From positions 40,602 to 104,601 of the forward strand of contig NZ_KL370783.1 in NCBI RefSeq assembly GCF_000701465.1: a DNA stretch of 64,000 nt, written 5' to 3'. Both the position numbers and the translations under genes were made by a program. The notes below the pieces were generated by a model. It was not told where the DNA came from, ran no database searches, and worked only from the letters and a program-made list of their open reading frames with translations. Of this stretch, positions 25,479 to 34,427 are shown piece after piece. This DNA comes from Paraoerskovia marina DSM 21750 (GTDB lineage: Bacteria > Actinomycetota > Actinomycetes > Actinomycetales > Cellulomonadaceae). Position 1 is the first letter of the stretch. Each line of letters starts with the position of its first letter.

Positions 25479-27953
25479 TCAGGCGTGCGGCACGGTGGCG
25501 TGGATGAGCGTCCCGTCCTCGCGACGGCTGCCCGCCATCGCGCGCAGCGTGGGCCGACCCTCCAGCCGCGGCCCCTGCCCGTCGAGCGCGACGGTGACGG
25601 TCTCGTCGTGCGGGACGTGGACCGGCGTACCGCGCACGACGACGTCGGCGCTGCCGGTCTCGCCCGTCAGCGTGATCGCGTCGGGGGTCACCACGACCCG
25701 GAGCCGCGACCCGCGGACCGTGACGCGGTACGTCAGGTCGTCCCACGAGTCCGGCAGGCGCGGGTCGAACGACAGGACACCGTCGTGGTCGCGCATCCCG
25801 CCGAACCCCGAGACGAGCGCCGCCCAGGTGCCGCCCGCCGAGGCGACGTGCACCCCGTCGGTGGCGTTGGCGTGCAGGTTGGCCAGGTCGACATAGAGGC
25901 CGGCCTCGAAGTACTCCAGGGCGAGCTCGTGGTAGCCCACCTCGGCGGCGATGATCGACTGCACCACGCCCGAGAGGGTCGAGTCGCCCGTGGTCAACGG
26001 GTCGTAGTAGTCGAAGTTGGCCCGCTTCTCCTCGTCGGAGAAGTGCTGGCCCTGCAGGTAGAGGGCGAGCACGACGTCGGCCTGCTTGAGCACCTGGTAC
26101 CGGTAGATCACGAGCGGGTGGTAGTGCAGCAGCAGCGGCCGCTTGTCCGGCGGGGTGGCGGGCACGTCCCAGACCTCGCGCTCGAGGAAGTGCTGGTCCT
26201 GCGGGTGGATGCCGAGGTGCTCGGCGTACGGGATCGCCATCGCCGTGGACGCCCGCTCCCACTCGCGGATCTCCTCCTCGCTGACGTTGAGGCGTCGGGT
26301 CGCCTCCGCCCGCATCTCGGGCGCCTCCTCGGCCATGTACCGCAGCGCCTCGGCGGCGGACGCCATGTTGAACCGCGCCATGACGTTGGTGAAGAGGTTG
26401 TCGTTGACGACGGTCGTGTACTCGTCCGGGCCGGTGACGCCGTGGATGTGGAACTGGTTGTCCGCGTTCTCGCGCCAGAACCCCAGGTCCGACCACATCC
26501 GGGCGGTCTCGACGAGCACGTCGACGCCCTCGCGCACGAGGAAGTCCGTGTCGCCCGAGGCCCGGACGTACTGCATCAGGGCGAAGGCCACGTCGGCGTT
26601 GATGTGGTACTGCGCCGTGCCCGCGGCGTAGTACGCCGAGGCCTCGCGGCCGTTGATCGTGCGCCACGGGAAGAGCGCACCCAGCTGGGTCACCTCGGCG
26701 GCCCGCTGCCGCGCGGCGTCGAGCATCTCGTACCGGAACCGCAGCGCGTTGCGGGCGAACTTCGGCGAGGTGTACGTCAGGAACGGAAGGACGTAGACCT
26801 CCATGTCCCAGAAGTAGTGGCCGCCGTAGCCCGAGCCCGTCAGCCCCTTGGCCGGGATGCCGGAGCCCTCGGCCCGCGCCGAGGCCTGCGCGAGCTGGAA
26901 GAGGTTCCAGCGGATCGCCTGCTGCGCGCCCTCGTCGCCCGTGACCTCGACGTCCGAGCGCTCCCAGAAGTCGTGCAGCCATGCCTGCTGCTCCTCGCGC
27001 ACCCGCTCGATCCCGTCCCGCGCCACGCGGTCCAGGGTGCGGCGGCAGCGGTCCACGAGCTCGCGCGGGGGCACGCCGCGCGACGTGTGGTACGCCACCG
27101 TCTTCGTGAGCCGGACGGGGACGCCGGGCTGCGCGTCCACCCGGAAGACGTGCTTGGCGAGGTCCTCGCCGACGTACCCGCGGGTCTCGGCGTGGTTGGC
27201 GGTCTCGAGCACGTGGTCGGCCGCGACGGCGAGCGTCATCCCCGAGTTGGTGCACCGGTAGGTCAGGACGAGACGTTCGTCGTCGTGCCACTGGCTGACG
27301 GGCTGCAGGACGCGGTCGCTGAACCGCTCGGCGCGGCGCGGGTCGAACGAGGCACCCATCGCCGCGGAGGCGACGTGGTACTCGTCCTCGCCGTCCTGGC
27401 GGTTGAGGATCTGCGAGGAGATGGCGATCGCGGCAGGCTCGTCGACCATCTCGACCTCGAACGTCATCACCATCAGGTGGCGTTCGGTGAACGAGATCAT
27501 CCGCGTCGAGGAGACCCGAACCTGCTTGCCGCTCGGGGTCCGCCACAGCAGGCCACGGTTGAGCTCGCCGCGACGGAAGTCGAGCGCGCGCTCGTACTCG
27601 ACGAGGTCGGCCACCGGGATCAGCAGCGGCTCGTCGTCGACGTAGAGCCGGATCACCTTGGCGTCGGGGACACTCACGATCGTCTGCCCCTGCTGGGCGA
27701 GCCCGTATGCCTCCTCGGCGTGCCGGATCTGCCAGGTCTCGTGGAAGCCGTTGATGAACGTGCCGTGGGTGTGGGACTCGCGCCCCTCCTCCACGTTCCC
27801 GCGCGTGCCGAGGTAGCCGTTGCCGACGGAGAACAGCGTCTCGGTGACGCCCAGCTCCTCGCCGGACCAGCGGGCCTCGACCAGGCGCCAGGGGTCGACG
27901 GGGAAGCGGCTGCGGTCGACCTTGCGGCGCTCGGCCTTCGTCGCGGGGCTCAT
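25479..27953 (-). CDS. Glycoside hydrolase family 65 disaccharide phosphorylase
   Basis: 824 residues from ATG 27951-27953, coupled to the upstream HAD gene by ATGA. GH65 layout: N-terminal beta-sandwich (with ETLFSVGNGYLGTRGN), linker, (alpha/alpha)6 barrel and C-terminal beta-sheet. The catalytic acid lies in GVTGPDEYTT (Glu near residue 509), and the phosphate-loop region is near SAGGTWAALVSGFGG (Ser/Gly-rich). GH65 phosphorylases split maltose, trehalose, kojibiose or similar into glucose and beta-glucose-1-phosphate. With the neighbouring beta-phosphoglucomutase this yields glucose-6-phosphate. Which disaccharide is used cannot be decided here. Confidence 0.92.
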   Translation of the reverse strand: MSPATKAERRKVDRSRFPVDPWRLVEARWSGEELGVTETLFSVGNGYLGTRGNVEEGRESHTHGTFINGFHETWQIRHAEEAYGLAQQGQTIVSVPDAKVIRLYVDDEPLLIPVADLVEYERALDFRRGELNRGLLWRTPSGKQVRVSSTRMISFTERHLMVMTFEVEMVDEPAAIAISSQILNRQDGEDEYHVASAAMGASFDPRRAERFSDRVLQPVSQWHDDERLVLTYRCTNSGMTLAVAADHVLETANHAETRGYVGEDLAKHVFRVDAQPGVPVRLTKTVAYHTSRGVPPRELVDRCRRTLDRVARDGIERVREEQQAWLHDFWERSDVEVTGDEGAQQAIRWNLFQLAQASARAEGSGIPAKGLTGSGYGGHYFWDMEVYVLPFLTYTSPKFARNALRFRYEMLDAARQRAAEVTQLGALFPWRTINGREASAYYAAGTAQYHINADVAFALMQYVRASGDTDFLVREGVDVLVETARMWSDLGFWRENADNQFHIHGVTGPDEYTTVVNDNLFTNVMARFNMASAAEALRYMAEEAPEMRAEATRRLNVSEEEIREWERASTAMAIPYAEHLGIHPQDQHFLEREVWDVPATPPDKRPLLLHYHPLVIYRYQVLKQADVVLALYLQGQHFSDEEKRANFDYYDPLTTGDSTLSGVVQSIIAAEVGYHELALEYFEAGLYVDLANLHANATDGVHVASAGGTWAALVSGFGGMRDHDGVLSFDPRLPDSWDDLTYRVTVRGSRLRVVVTPDAITLTGETGSADVVVRGTPVHVPHDETVTVALDGQGPRLEGRPTLRAMAGSRREDGTLIHATVPHA

Positions 27954-28675
27954 CGGCCTCCCTCCAGAACGCTCGCGTCCAGCTCGTCCAGGTCGGCGAC
28001 GACCACGTCGGCACCCGCGGAGCGCAGCGCGTCGGCGCCGACGCCCCGGTCGACCCCGACCACGAGGCCGAACTCGCCGGCGCGCCCGGACTGCACGCCC
28101 GAGATCGCGTCCTCGACGACCACGGCCTGCTCCGGCGTCACCCCGAAGAGCCGGGCCGCGTAGACGTAGGTGTCCGGCGCGGGCTTGCCCGGCAGACCCT
28201 CGGCCGCCGCGACCGTCCCGTCGACCACGGTCTCGAAGTAGTGGTCCAGGCCTGCCGCACGGAGCACCGCGGGGGCGTTGCGGGAGGAGGAGACCACGGC
28301 CACGTGGGCACCCGCGGCCACGACGGCGTCGAGGAACGCGACCGAGCCCGGGTACGGCGAGACCCCCTCGGACTCGAAGAGCTGGTTCACGACGACGTTC
28401 TTCTTGTTCCCGAGCGCGCAGACGGTCGAGTCCCCCGGCTCGTCGTCGGGCGAGCCCCAGGGCAGCTCGACGCCGCGGTCCGCGACGAAGTCGGCGACAC
28501 CCTCGAACCGGGGCTTGCCGTCGATGAGCGCGAAGTAGTCCGCGTCCGAGTACGGAGGCAGCCCGTTCTCCTCGGTGAACGCGTCGAAGAGGCGCGCCCA
28601 GGCCCGCCGATGAACCTCGGCGGTCGGGGTCAGGACCCCGTCGAGATCGAACAGAACTACGCTCAGCTGAGCCAT
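27950..28675 (-). CDS. pgmB: Beta-phosphoglucomutase-like HAD hydrolase
   Basis: 241 residues. HAD motif I FDLDGVLTPTAE with nucleophile Asp10 and Asp12, motif II VVSSSRN, the motif III Lys in GLPGKPAPDTY and motif IV VVVEDAISGVQSG. The cap domain after motif I and the Asp-Gly-Lys-Pro-Arg segment match phosphoglucomutase-type HADs. It converts the beta-glucose-1-phosphate made by the GH65 partner into glucose-6-phosphate. First gene of a two-gene operon, with GGAAGGAC as ribosome site and a LacI-type operator just upstream of it. Confidence 0.9.
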   Translation of the reverse strand: MAQLSVVLFDLDGVLTPTAEVHRRAWARLFDAFTEENGLPPYSDADYFALIDGKPRFEGVADFVADRGVELPWGSPDDEPGDSTVCALGNKKNVVVNQLFESEGVSPYPGSVAFLDAVVAAGAHVAVVSSSRNAPAVLRAAGLDHYFETVVDGTVAAAEGLPGKPAPDTYVYAARLFGVTPEQAVVVEDAISGVQSGRAGEFGLVVGVDRGVGADALRSAGADVVVADLDELDASVLEGGR

Positions 28676-28689
28676 GGACGTCCTTCCGG

Positions 28690-28703
28690 TGCAATCGTTT
28701 GCG
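28690..28703. promoter_or_regulatory. LacI-family operator upstream of pgmB-GH65
   Basis: TGCAATCGTTTGCG contains GCAAT-CG-TTTGC, a palindrome with central CG of the MalR/LacI-family type (GCAAWCGWTTGC). It lies 15 bases before the start codon, directly upstream of the ribosome site, where a bound repressor would block transcription. The matching repressor is not in the window next to it. Confidence 0.65.
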
Positions 28704-28794
28704 GTGCCCCCGAGCAGAATTTCAGCCTAACGGGGCCTGGGCGACCTGCGCGACGTGCATGCAGAATTCCGGCGGAGCCGTCCGTCGGCATCGC

Positions 28795-29487
28795 TCATTC
28801 CGTGACGAGATCGTCCAGCACGACGTCCTGGCCGCTGAGCGTCGCCCGCAGGCCTGCATCGGTGACCTCGACCGCGTCGACGCTGATCTCCTCCGGCAGC
28901 CCGAGCGGGATCTCGAACCCGTCGAGCACGTCGCCGAGCAGCGAGTCGAGGAAGTCAGGGAGGTCGTCGAGCGACACGGTCGCGCCGCCGACGGCGATCG
29001 AGGAGACCTCCGCCACCACGCCCCCGTCCTCGGCGCGGGGCTCGACGGCGACCGTGACGGCGCTGAGCGCACCGGTCCCGGTCAGCGTCAGCTCGCCGTC
29101 CACGACGGCGACGCTCGTGCCCTCCCCCGCCTCCTGGGCGACGAGCTCTTCGAGTCCGGCGAGCGGCAGCGTCCCCGCACCCTCGACGGCGCCCGCGAGG
29201 TGGGGTGCTTCCGTCTGCACGTCGCTGCCGGTGAACGCGACGTCCTCGATCGTCACGTCGCCGATGACCATCGTGTCGGCGGAGCCGCTGACGTCACCGA
29301 GCTCCCCGGCTGCGAGCTGCGTCAGCACCGGGAACCCGCCGATCGCCACCGACTGGCCGGTGGCACCCTCGTCGCCCCAGGCGTCCTCCGCACCGGACTC
29401 GACGACGGCCGCCGTGATGCGGTCGGCCACCACCAGCAGCAGCACGATGCCGAGCACGACCGCCAGGACCCACCACACGCGTTTCAT
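28795..29487 (-). CDS. LmeA/DUF2993 family lipid-binding-like protein
   Basis: 230 residues from ATG 29485-29487 (KRVWW start). One N-terminal membrane helix (about 3-22) anchors an extracytoplasmic domain made of repeated beta-strands: AIGGFPVLTQLAAGELGDVSG, cut for length, then VTIEDVAFTGSDV and a central helix PDFLDSLLGDVLDGFEIPL. This order is the DUF2993 pattern, a family that includes mycobacterial LmeA, an envelope phospholipid-binding protein involved in mannan maturation. Function here is inferred from the family only. Divergent from the LLM oxidoreductase gene. Confidence 0.8.
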   Translation of the reverse strand: MKRVWWVLAVVLGIVLLLVVADRITAAVVESGAEDAWGDEGATGQSVAIGGFPVLTQLAAGELGDVSGSADTMVIGDVTIEDVAFTGSDVQTEAPHLAGAVEGAGTLPLAGLEELVAQEAGEGTSVAVVDGELTLTGTGALSAVTVAVEPRAEDGGVVAEVSSIAVGGATVSLDDLPDFLDSLLGDVLDGFEIPLGLPEEISVDAVEVTDAGLRATLSGQDVVLDDLVTE

Positions 29488-29523
29488 GCGGCCAGCGTAG
29501 GGGGACATGCCTAGTCTGGCCGG

Positions 29524-30300
29524 ATGACATACCCCATCCGCATCGGAGTCCAGCTCCAGCCCCAGCACGCCGACTACGCGCAGATGCGGGACGCCGTCCT
29601 GCGCGCCGAGGACCTCGGCGTCGACGTGATCTTCAACTGGGACCACTTCTTCCCGCTCTACGGCGACCCGGAGGGCAAGCACTTCGAGTGCTGGACGATG
29701 CTCGGTGCGTGGGCCGAGCAGACCGAGCGCGTCGAGATCGGCGCCCTCGTGACCTGCAACTCGTACCGCAACCCGGAGCTGCTCGCGGACATGGCCCGGA
29801 CCGTCGACAACATCTCGGGCGGGCGCCTGATCCTCGGCATCGGCGCCGGGTGGTTCGAGAAGGACTACGAGCAGTTCGGGTACGAGTTCGGCACCGCCGG
29901 ATCCCGGATCGCGCAGCTCGCCGCGGACATGCCCCGGATCAAGGCGCGGCTGGCCGCCGGGAACCCGGCCCCGGTGCGCGAGATCCCGATCATGATCGGC
30001 GGTGGCGGCGAGAAGAAGACGCTGCGCATCGTCGCCGAGCACGCCGACCTCTGGCACTCGTTCGGCGACCCCGAAACGCTCGCCCGCAAGTCCGCGATCC
30101 TCGACCAGCACGGCGACGCCGTCGGCCGGGACACCGCCACGCTCGTCGAGCGCTCCGTCGGGGTCGAGGCGCCGCCGTCGGAGGTCGCCGAGGGTGTCGT
30201 CGGGGCCGGGGCGACGCTGCTGACGGTCGGCACCGGCGGGCCCGACTACGACCTCTCCCTCGTCGAGCAGTGGGTCCGTTGGCGGGACGAGCGCCGCTGA
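29524..30300 (+). CDS. LLM-class F420-dependent oxidoreductase
   Basis: 258 residues, luciferase-like TIM barrel. Characteristic segments: RIGVQLQPQHADY at the N-terminus, DVIFNWDHFFPLYG, LGALVTCNSYRNPELLAD-like strand region, and SGGRLILGIGAGWFEKDY, which is the cofactor-phosphate binding part of F420-type family members; PIMIGGGGEKKTLRI follows. Likely a hydride-transfer enzyme using F420; the substrate is unknown. It is followed one base later by the uracil-DNA glycosylase gene, so the two are probably cotranscribed. Confidence 0.9.
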   Translation: MTYPIRIGVQLQPQHADYAQMRDAVLRAEDLGVDVIFNWDHFFPLYGDPEGKHFECWTMLGAWAEQTERVEIGALVTCNSYRNPELLADMARTVDNISGGRLILGIGAGWFEKDYEQFGYEFGTAGSRIAQLAADMPRIKARLAAGNPAPVREIPIMIGGGGEKKTLRIVAEHADLWHSFGDPETLARKSAILDQHGDAVGRDTATLVERSVGVEAPPSEVAEGVVGAGATLLTVGTGGPDYDLSLVEQWVRWRDERR

Positions 30301-30301
30301 C

Positions 30302-31051
30302 GTGAGCTGGCCCGCCCGCCCCCCGCTCGACCCGGAGGCACCCGCTCGTGCCGCCGGGACGACGTCGTCCGCCGCGCTCGACCTGCTCGTCACCTCGTGC
30401 GCCGCCTGCCCCCGCCTCGTCGAGTGGCGGGAGCAGGTGGCGCGCAACAAACGCGCCGCTTTCCGGGACCAGGACTACTGGGGGCGGGCGGTCCCCGCGT
30501 TCGGCGACCCCGACGCGGACGTGCTCGTGATCGGACTCGCCCCCGCCGCGCACGGCGCCAACCGCACCGGGCGCATGTTCACCGGCGACCGCAGCGGCGA
30601 CTTCCTCTTCGCGGCCCTGCACCGCGCCGGGTACGCCAACCAGCCGACCGCGGTCTCCCCCGACGACGGGCTCGAGCTCACCGGCGTACGGATCACCGCA
30701 CCCGTGCACTGCGCGCCCCCGGCCAACAAGCCCACCCCGGCAGAGCGACGACGCTGCTCGCCGTTCCTCGCCCGCGAGCTCGAGCTCGCGGGCGCCCCGG
30801 TGCTCGTGGTGCTCGGCGGGTTCGGCTGGCAGGCCGTGCTCGCCTCCCTCGCGGACCAGGGCTGGACGATCCCCCGACCCCGCCCCGCGTTCGGGCACGG
30901 CACCGAGGTGACCCTCGCCGGGCCCGGCGGGCGCAGCACCACGCTGCTGGGGTGCTTCCACGTCAGCCAGCAGAACACCTTCACCGGACGGCTGACACCC
31001 GCGATGATCGACGACGTCCTGCGCCGGGCGCGCGAGCTGACCGTCGCCTAG
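30302..31051 (+). CDS. udgB: Uracil-DNA glycosylase, family 5 (UdgB)
   Basis: 249 residues from GTG 30302. Four Cys for the iron-sulfur cluster can be placed: C-A-A-C near residue 34, HCAPPANKP and RRRCSPF around 137-156, and GCFHVSQQNT near 218. Motif A is GLAPAAHGANRTGR, with Ala where family 4 has Glu/Gln, and motif B HVSQQNTFTGRL is typical of family 5 (usually H-P-S-Q-Q-N-T). Family 5 enzymes remove uracil, hypoxanthine and related deaminated bases from DNA. Replacement of Pro by Val in motif B is a minor deviation. Confidence 0.9.
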   Translation: MSWPARPPLDPEAPARAAGTTSSAALDLLVTSCAACPRLVEWREQVARNKRAAFRDQDYWGRAVPAFGDPDADVLVIGLAPAAHGANRTGRMFTGDRSGDFLFAALHRAGYANQPTAVSPDDGLELTGVRITAPVHCAPPANKPTPAERRRCSPFLARELELAGAPVLVVLGGFGWQAVLASLADQGWTIPRPRPAFGHGTEVTLAGPGGRSTTLLGCFHVSQQNTFTGRLTPAMIDDVLRRARELTVA

Positions 31052-31136
31052 CCTCGCGCCGTCCCCGGCCGTGGTGTGAGGGACCCGACGCACGCCGGTG
31101 CCCTCCGGCGTGGGTAGCACCAGGGACGATGTGCCC

Positions 31137-31835
31137 ATGAGCTCCGGTCGCACCCCTCGTTGGTCCCTCGCCCTGGTCGTCGTGGCCCTCGTCGTCACCG
31201 GTGGGATCAGCTTCAAGGAGCTCGCCGGGGACGAGACGACAAAGACCCTGACGACCGTCAGCGCCGACCAGCTCGACCGCGCCGAGACGGACCTCGCGTC
31301 GCTGTCCGTGGGCGACCGCGGCGTCCTCGACGGGTACGACCGCGACGCGTTCGACCACTGGACCGACCCCGACGGCAACGGCTGCGACACCCGCAACGAC
31401 ATCCTCGCCCGCGACCTCGCCGCCGAGACGGTCGACGACGACGGATGCACCGTCCTCACCGGCACGCTCACCGACCCCTATGGCGGCGAGACGATCGACT
31501 TCGAACGCGGCGAGCACTCCGCGGAGGTGCAGATCGACCACGTCGTCGCCCTGGCCAACGCCTGGCGCACCGGCGCCGACGCGTGGGACGACACGACGCG
31601 CGAAGAGTTCGCCAACGACCCGGCCAACCTGCTCGCCGTCGACGGGCCGCTGAACGGTCAGAAGAGCGCCTCCGACGCCGCCGGGTGGCTGCCACCGGCG
31701 GCCGGGTTCCGGTGCGCGTACGTCGTGCGGCAGATCGAGGTCAAGGCCGGGTACGGGCTCAGCGTCACCGCGGACGAGCACGACGCGATGGCCGAGGTCC
31801 TCGACAGCTGCACGGTCGCGGACACCCGCGGCTAA
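31137..31835 (+). CDS. Secreted HNH nuclease (GmrSD C-terminal / DUF1524-like)
   Basis: 232 residues from ATG 31137. A signal anchor (about 9-25) is followed by a domain with YDRDAFDHWTDPDGNGCDTR and EVQIDHVVALANAW (His132), then the Asn-rich FANDPANLLAVDGPLNGQKS, where the paired Asn and the downstream Lys complete the HNH/beta-beta-alpha metal site. This arrangement is common in secreted actinobacterial nucleases with DUF1524 homology. Probably an extracellular DNase used for nutrient or competition purposes (inference). A frame extension to 31098 lacks a ribosome site. Confidence 0.85.
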   Translation: MSSGRTPRWSLALVVVALVVTGGISFKELAGDETTKTLTTVSADQLDRAETDLASLSVGDRGVLDGYDRDAFDHWTDPDGNGCDTRNDILARDLAAETVDDDGCTVLTGTLTDPYGGETIDFERGEHSAEVQIDHVVALANAWRTGADAWDDTTREEFANDPANLLAVDGPLNGQKSASDAAGWLPPAAGFRCAYVVRQIEVKAGYGLSVTADEHDAMAEVLDSCTVADTRG

Positions 31836-31917
31836 AGTGAGGCCCGGCTCGCGCAGCCGTGCACCCGGAGCAGGGCCGGGTGCTGCGCGGACACAGGGCA
31901 CACAGGGGGCACAGACC

Positions 31918-32427
31918 ATGACGACGACACCGACCCGGTACCGCGGGACACCACCGACGCGGTTCGTCAACATCCTGCTCGACCCGGGCGTCGACTCGAC
32001 CGAACGACGACGGAACATCGTCCGCTGGTGGTTCGCCGACCGTGCGCCGGCCTTCGGTGTCGCCGCCGGCCTCCTGACGTCGCTGGCACAGGATCCCCCG
32101 GGCGGGTGGGAGCAGTCCGTCCTGAACCTGGCGATCTGCACCGGGGTCGGGCTCGTCGTCTATCTGCTGGTGCGACGCGTCAGGCCAGACTTCGTCGGGA
32201 CGAACGAGGCCGACGTCGCGAATCTCGCGACCATCCGGTCAGCCACCCCCGACGCGCTCGACCACGCCCACCGCACCCTGTGGCGCGCGATGGTGCTCGG
32301 CCGGGATCTGGACGACCCGGCCCCCGGGACAAGCCCCGAGCTGGTCGAGGCGGCACAGGCCGAGATCTCCGCCTGCGCCCGAGAGTTCTGGGAGCTCACC
32401 GCGACCGCGCAACAGACGTCGCGGTAA
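31918..32427 (+). CDS. Hypothetical membrane protein, 169 residues
   Basis: Not recognised. ATG 31918 follows CAGGGGGCACAGACC. Two hydrophobic segments (about 42-57 and 70-88) with the Arg-rich VRRVRPDFVG after the second; the C-terminal half is soluble and helical, with repeated Ala/Glu patterns (VEAAQAEISACAREFWEL). Codon use is typical. It lies between a secreted nuclease and a CAP-domain protein without overlap, so operon membership is uncertain. Confidence 0.6.
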   Translation: MTTTPTRYRGTPPTRFVNILLDPGVDSTERRRNIVRWWFADRAPAFGVAAGLLTSLAQDPPGGWEQSVLNLAICTGVGLVVYLLVRRVRPDFVGTNEADVANLATIRSATPDALDHAHRTLWRAMVLGRDLDDPAPGTSPELVEAAQAEISACAREFWELTATAQQTSR

Positions 32428-32491
32428 ACCAGCCCGGAACCGACCGGTTCGACCCCTCTAGGGTGGGTTCGTCCCCGACGAGGAGAACCCC

Positions 32492-33220
32492 ATGCGTCGC
32501 AAGTCCGCCCTGCCCTCGGCCGTGCTGCTGCTGACCGTCCTCGTGGGCGGCGCGGGGGCCGGGTACCTCGCCAGCTCGTCCGACGTCGTCCGGATCAGCG
32601 ACGTCCCCCGGATCGGGGAGGGTGTCTCGATCCCGCCCGGGCTTCGACAGGCTCAGCCACCGGAGGTCGAGCCCGCCGAAACTGTCGATCCGGCTGAGAC
32701 CACCACGTCCATCAAGACCGGGTCGGAGTCCGACGACGACGGCGACGATCCGGTTGCGGTCGAGGCTGCGACCCCGGACGAGGAGGACGGGTCTCGACAG
32801 GCTCGACCCACGGAGGGAACGGCGGACTCGGAGGACGGGTCTCGACAGGCTCGACCCTCGGAGGGCACGGCCGCGGGCCTCAACCTCGTCAACGTCGAAC
32901 GCGCGGCAGTCGGCTGCCCCGCCGTCGTGAGCGACGACCGCCTGGTCGCGGCGGCCCAGGCACACGCCGACGACATGTCGGCGCAGGGGTACTTTTCCCA
33001 CGTCAGCCAGGACGGGCGCACGTTCGACGAGCGGATCCGTGCGGCAGGCTACGCACAGCCGGGGGCGGAGAACATCGCGTCGGGCCAGCGCACGGTCGAC
33101 GCGGTGATGGCCGCGTGGATGGACAGCCCCGGCCACCGCGCCAACATCCTCAACTGCGACCTGGGAGCCGTGGGCCTCGCGCGGACGGGGAACGTGTGGG
33201 TGCAGACGTTCGGGTACTGA
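32492..33220 (+). CDS. Secreted CAP-domain (SCP-like) protein with REP-derived linker
   Basis: 242 residues. Signal peptide/anchor at 1-27, a disordered acidic region at about 30-125, and a CAP domain at about 126-242. CAP landmarks: LVAAAQAHADDMSAQGYFSH (His of the tetrad), GAENIASG (Glu), AAWMDSPGHRANIL (second His region) and a final V-Q-T-F-G. Bacterial CAP proteins are extracellular; function is unclear. The disordered region contains one LRQAQPPEVEP peptide and a duplicated DGSRQARP(T/S)EGTA peptide, all encoded by the same REP-like elements as in the helicase gene (32638-32657, 32789-32808, 32837-32856). A GAGGAGAACCCC ribosome site precedes the ATG. Confidence 0.85.
   Translation: MRRKSALPSAVLLLTVLVGGAGAGYLASSSDVVRISDVPRIGEGVSIPPGLRQAQPPEVEPAETVDPAETTTSIKTGSESDDDGDDPVAVEAATPDEEDGSRQARPTEGTADSEDGSRQARPSEGTAAGLNLVNVERAAVGCPAVVSDDRLVAAAQAHADDMSAQGYFSHVSQDGRTFDERIRAAGYAQPGAENIASGQRTVDAVMAAWMDSPGHRANILNCDLGAVGLARTGNVWVQTFGY
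32638..32856 (+). repeat. REP-like elements in the CAP-protein gene
   Basis: GGGCTTCGACAGGCTCAGCC at 32638-32657, and GGGTCTCGACAGGCTCGACC at 32789-32808 and again at 32837-32856. The last two sit in a 48-bp tandem duplication (16 codons) beginning GAGGAC. All copies read in the same orientation and frame. Confidence 0.9.
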
Positions 33221-33227
33221 CCGGGCG

Positions 33228-34427
33228 TCAGGCCGGTGCCGCGGACCGTGGCCCGAAGCGCAGGAAGAGGACGGCCATGAGCAGACCCCAGCCGAGGAAG
33301 AAGAACCACACGAGGTTCGCGGCCGGGCCGTCGCCCTGGGCGACGGTGTAGAGGAAGCCGCCGGCGAGGTTGCCGAGGATCCCTCCGACGGCCTGCGCGA
33401 GCCCGAGGACGCCGAAGTAGGACGCGACCGACGTCGTCCCCGCGAAGTCCGAGACGACGGCGTTCATCACGGGCTGGGAGAGCATCTGGCCGATGGTGAA
33501 GACCCCGATCCCGGCGAGCAGCCCGGCGAGGTTGCCCCACAGCCCCATGACCGCGACACCGGTCCCGAGGGCAAGTGCGCCCGTGGCGAGGATCGCCCGG
33601 GGCGGGAGGTGGCGGGACGCGAACCCGGTCAGCGGCAGCATCACGAGAACCATGAAGACGGCGGCGGCCGTGTAGACGAGTCCCACGCCGGCGGGCCCGG
33701 GCAGGACGTCGGCGGCCCGGACGGGCACCACCAGGTAGAGCTGGGAGACGAGCAGCCAGAGGCCGCTCGCGAGCACGCAGTAGCGCACGAACCGCCGGTC
33801 CTTGAGCGCGGCACCGAACCGGGTGGGCTCGGTCGCAGGCCCTGTGAGGGCGGCCGGCAGGCCGAGGACGGTCAGGACGAACGCCGTCGCGAAGAGCCCG
33901 GCCGAGCCGTAGGCGACCCACCGGAAGTCGAGCCCGGCGAGCAGGCCACCGACCATCGGGCCGAGGATGAACCCGACGTTCGAGATCAGCTCCCGGGTGG
34001 CGTAGACCCGGACGCGGTCGTCCTCGCCCGCGAGCGCCGCGTACGCCGCATAGCTGGCGGGGTGGAACAGCGCCCCGCCGAGCCCGGCGAGCACGGAGCC
34101 GACGACGAGGACGGGGACGGAGCCGCCGGAGCCGAGGACGACGAACCCGAGGGCCCGGACCAGGACTCCCCCGGCGATCGCGCGGCGGTACCCGATCCGG
34201 TCGGCGGCCCACCCGGAGAACGGCATCATGCCGTTCTGCGCGGCGGACCGCAGGGCCGTCAGCGCACCGACCACGGCGACCGTGAGGCCGAGGTCCTGGA
34301 GGAAGTGGTAGGCCAGCAGCGGGACGAGCATGTAGAAGCCGACGGCCATGGTGAGCGTGTCGGCGTACAGCACCCACAGGGCCCGCTCGCGCGGGGTCCG
34401 GGGCGTGCGGAGGCGGCGGTCCCTCAC
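33228..34427 (-). CDS. MFS transporter
   Basis: 399 residues from GTG 34425-34427, overlapping the DUF624 gene stop (GTGA). Twelve hydrophobic segments. MFS loop 2-3 motif is visible as GWAADRIGYRRAIAGG (about 60-75), and the middle and second halves mirror the first (FASRHLPPRAILATG). No substrate-specific features. As the last gene of the polyuronate operon it may export or import a sugar acid or a related metabolite, but this is from context only. Confidence 0.85.
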   Translation of the reverse strand: MRDRRLRTPRTPRERALWVLYADTLTMAVGFYMLVPLLAYHFLQDLGLTVAVVGALTALRSAAQNGMMPFSGWAADRIGYRRAIAGGVLVRALGFVVLGSGGSVPVLVVGSVLAGLGGALFHPASYAAYAALAGEDDRVRVYATRELISNVGFILGPMVGGLLAGLDFRWVAYGSAGLFATAFVLTVLGLPAALTGPATEPTRFGAALKDRRFVRYCVLASGLWLLVSQLYLVVPVRAADVLPGPAGVGLVYTAAAVFMVLVMLPLTGFASRHLPPRAILATGALALGTGVAVMGLWGNLAGLLAGIGVFTIGQMLSQPVMNAVVSDFAGTTSVASYFGVLGLAQAVGGILGNLAGGFLYTVAQGDGPAANLVWFFFLGWGLLMAVLFLRFGPRSAAPA

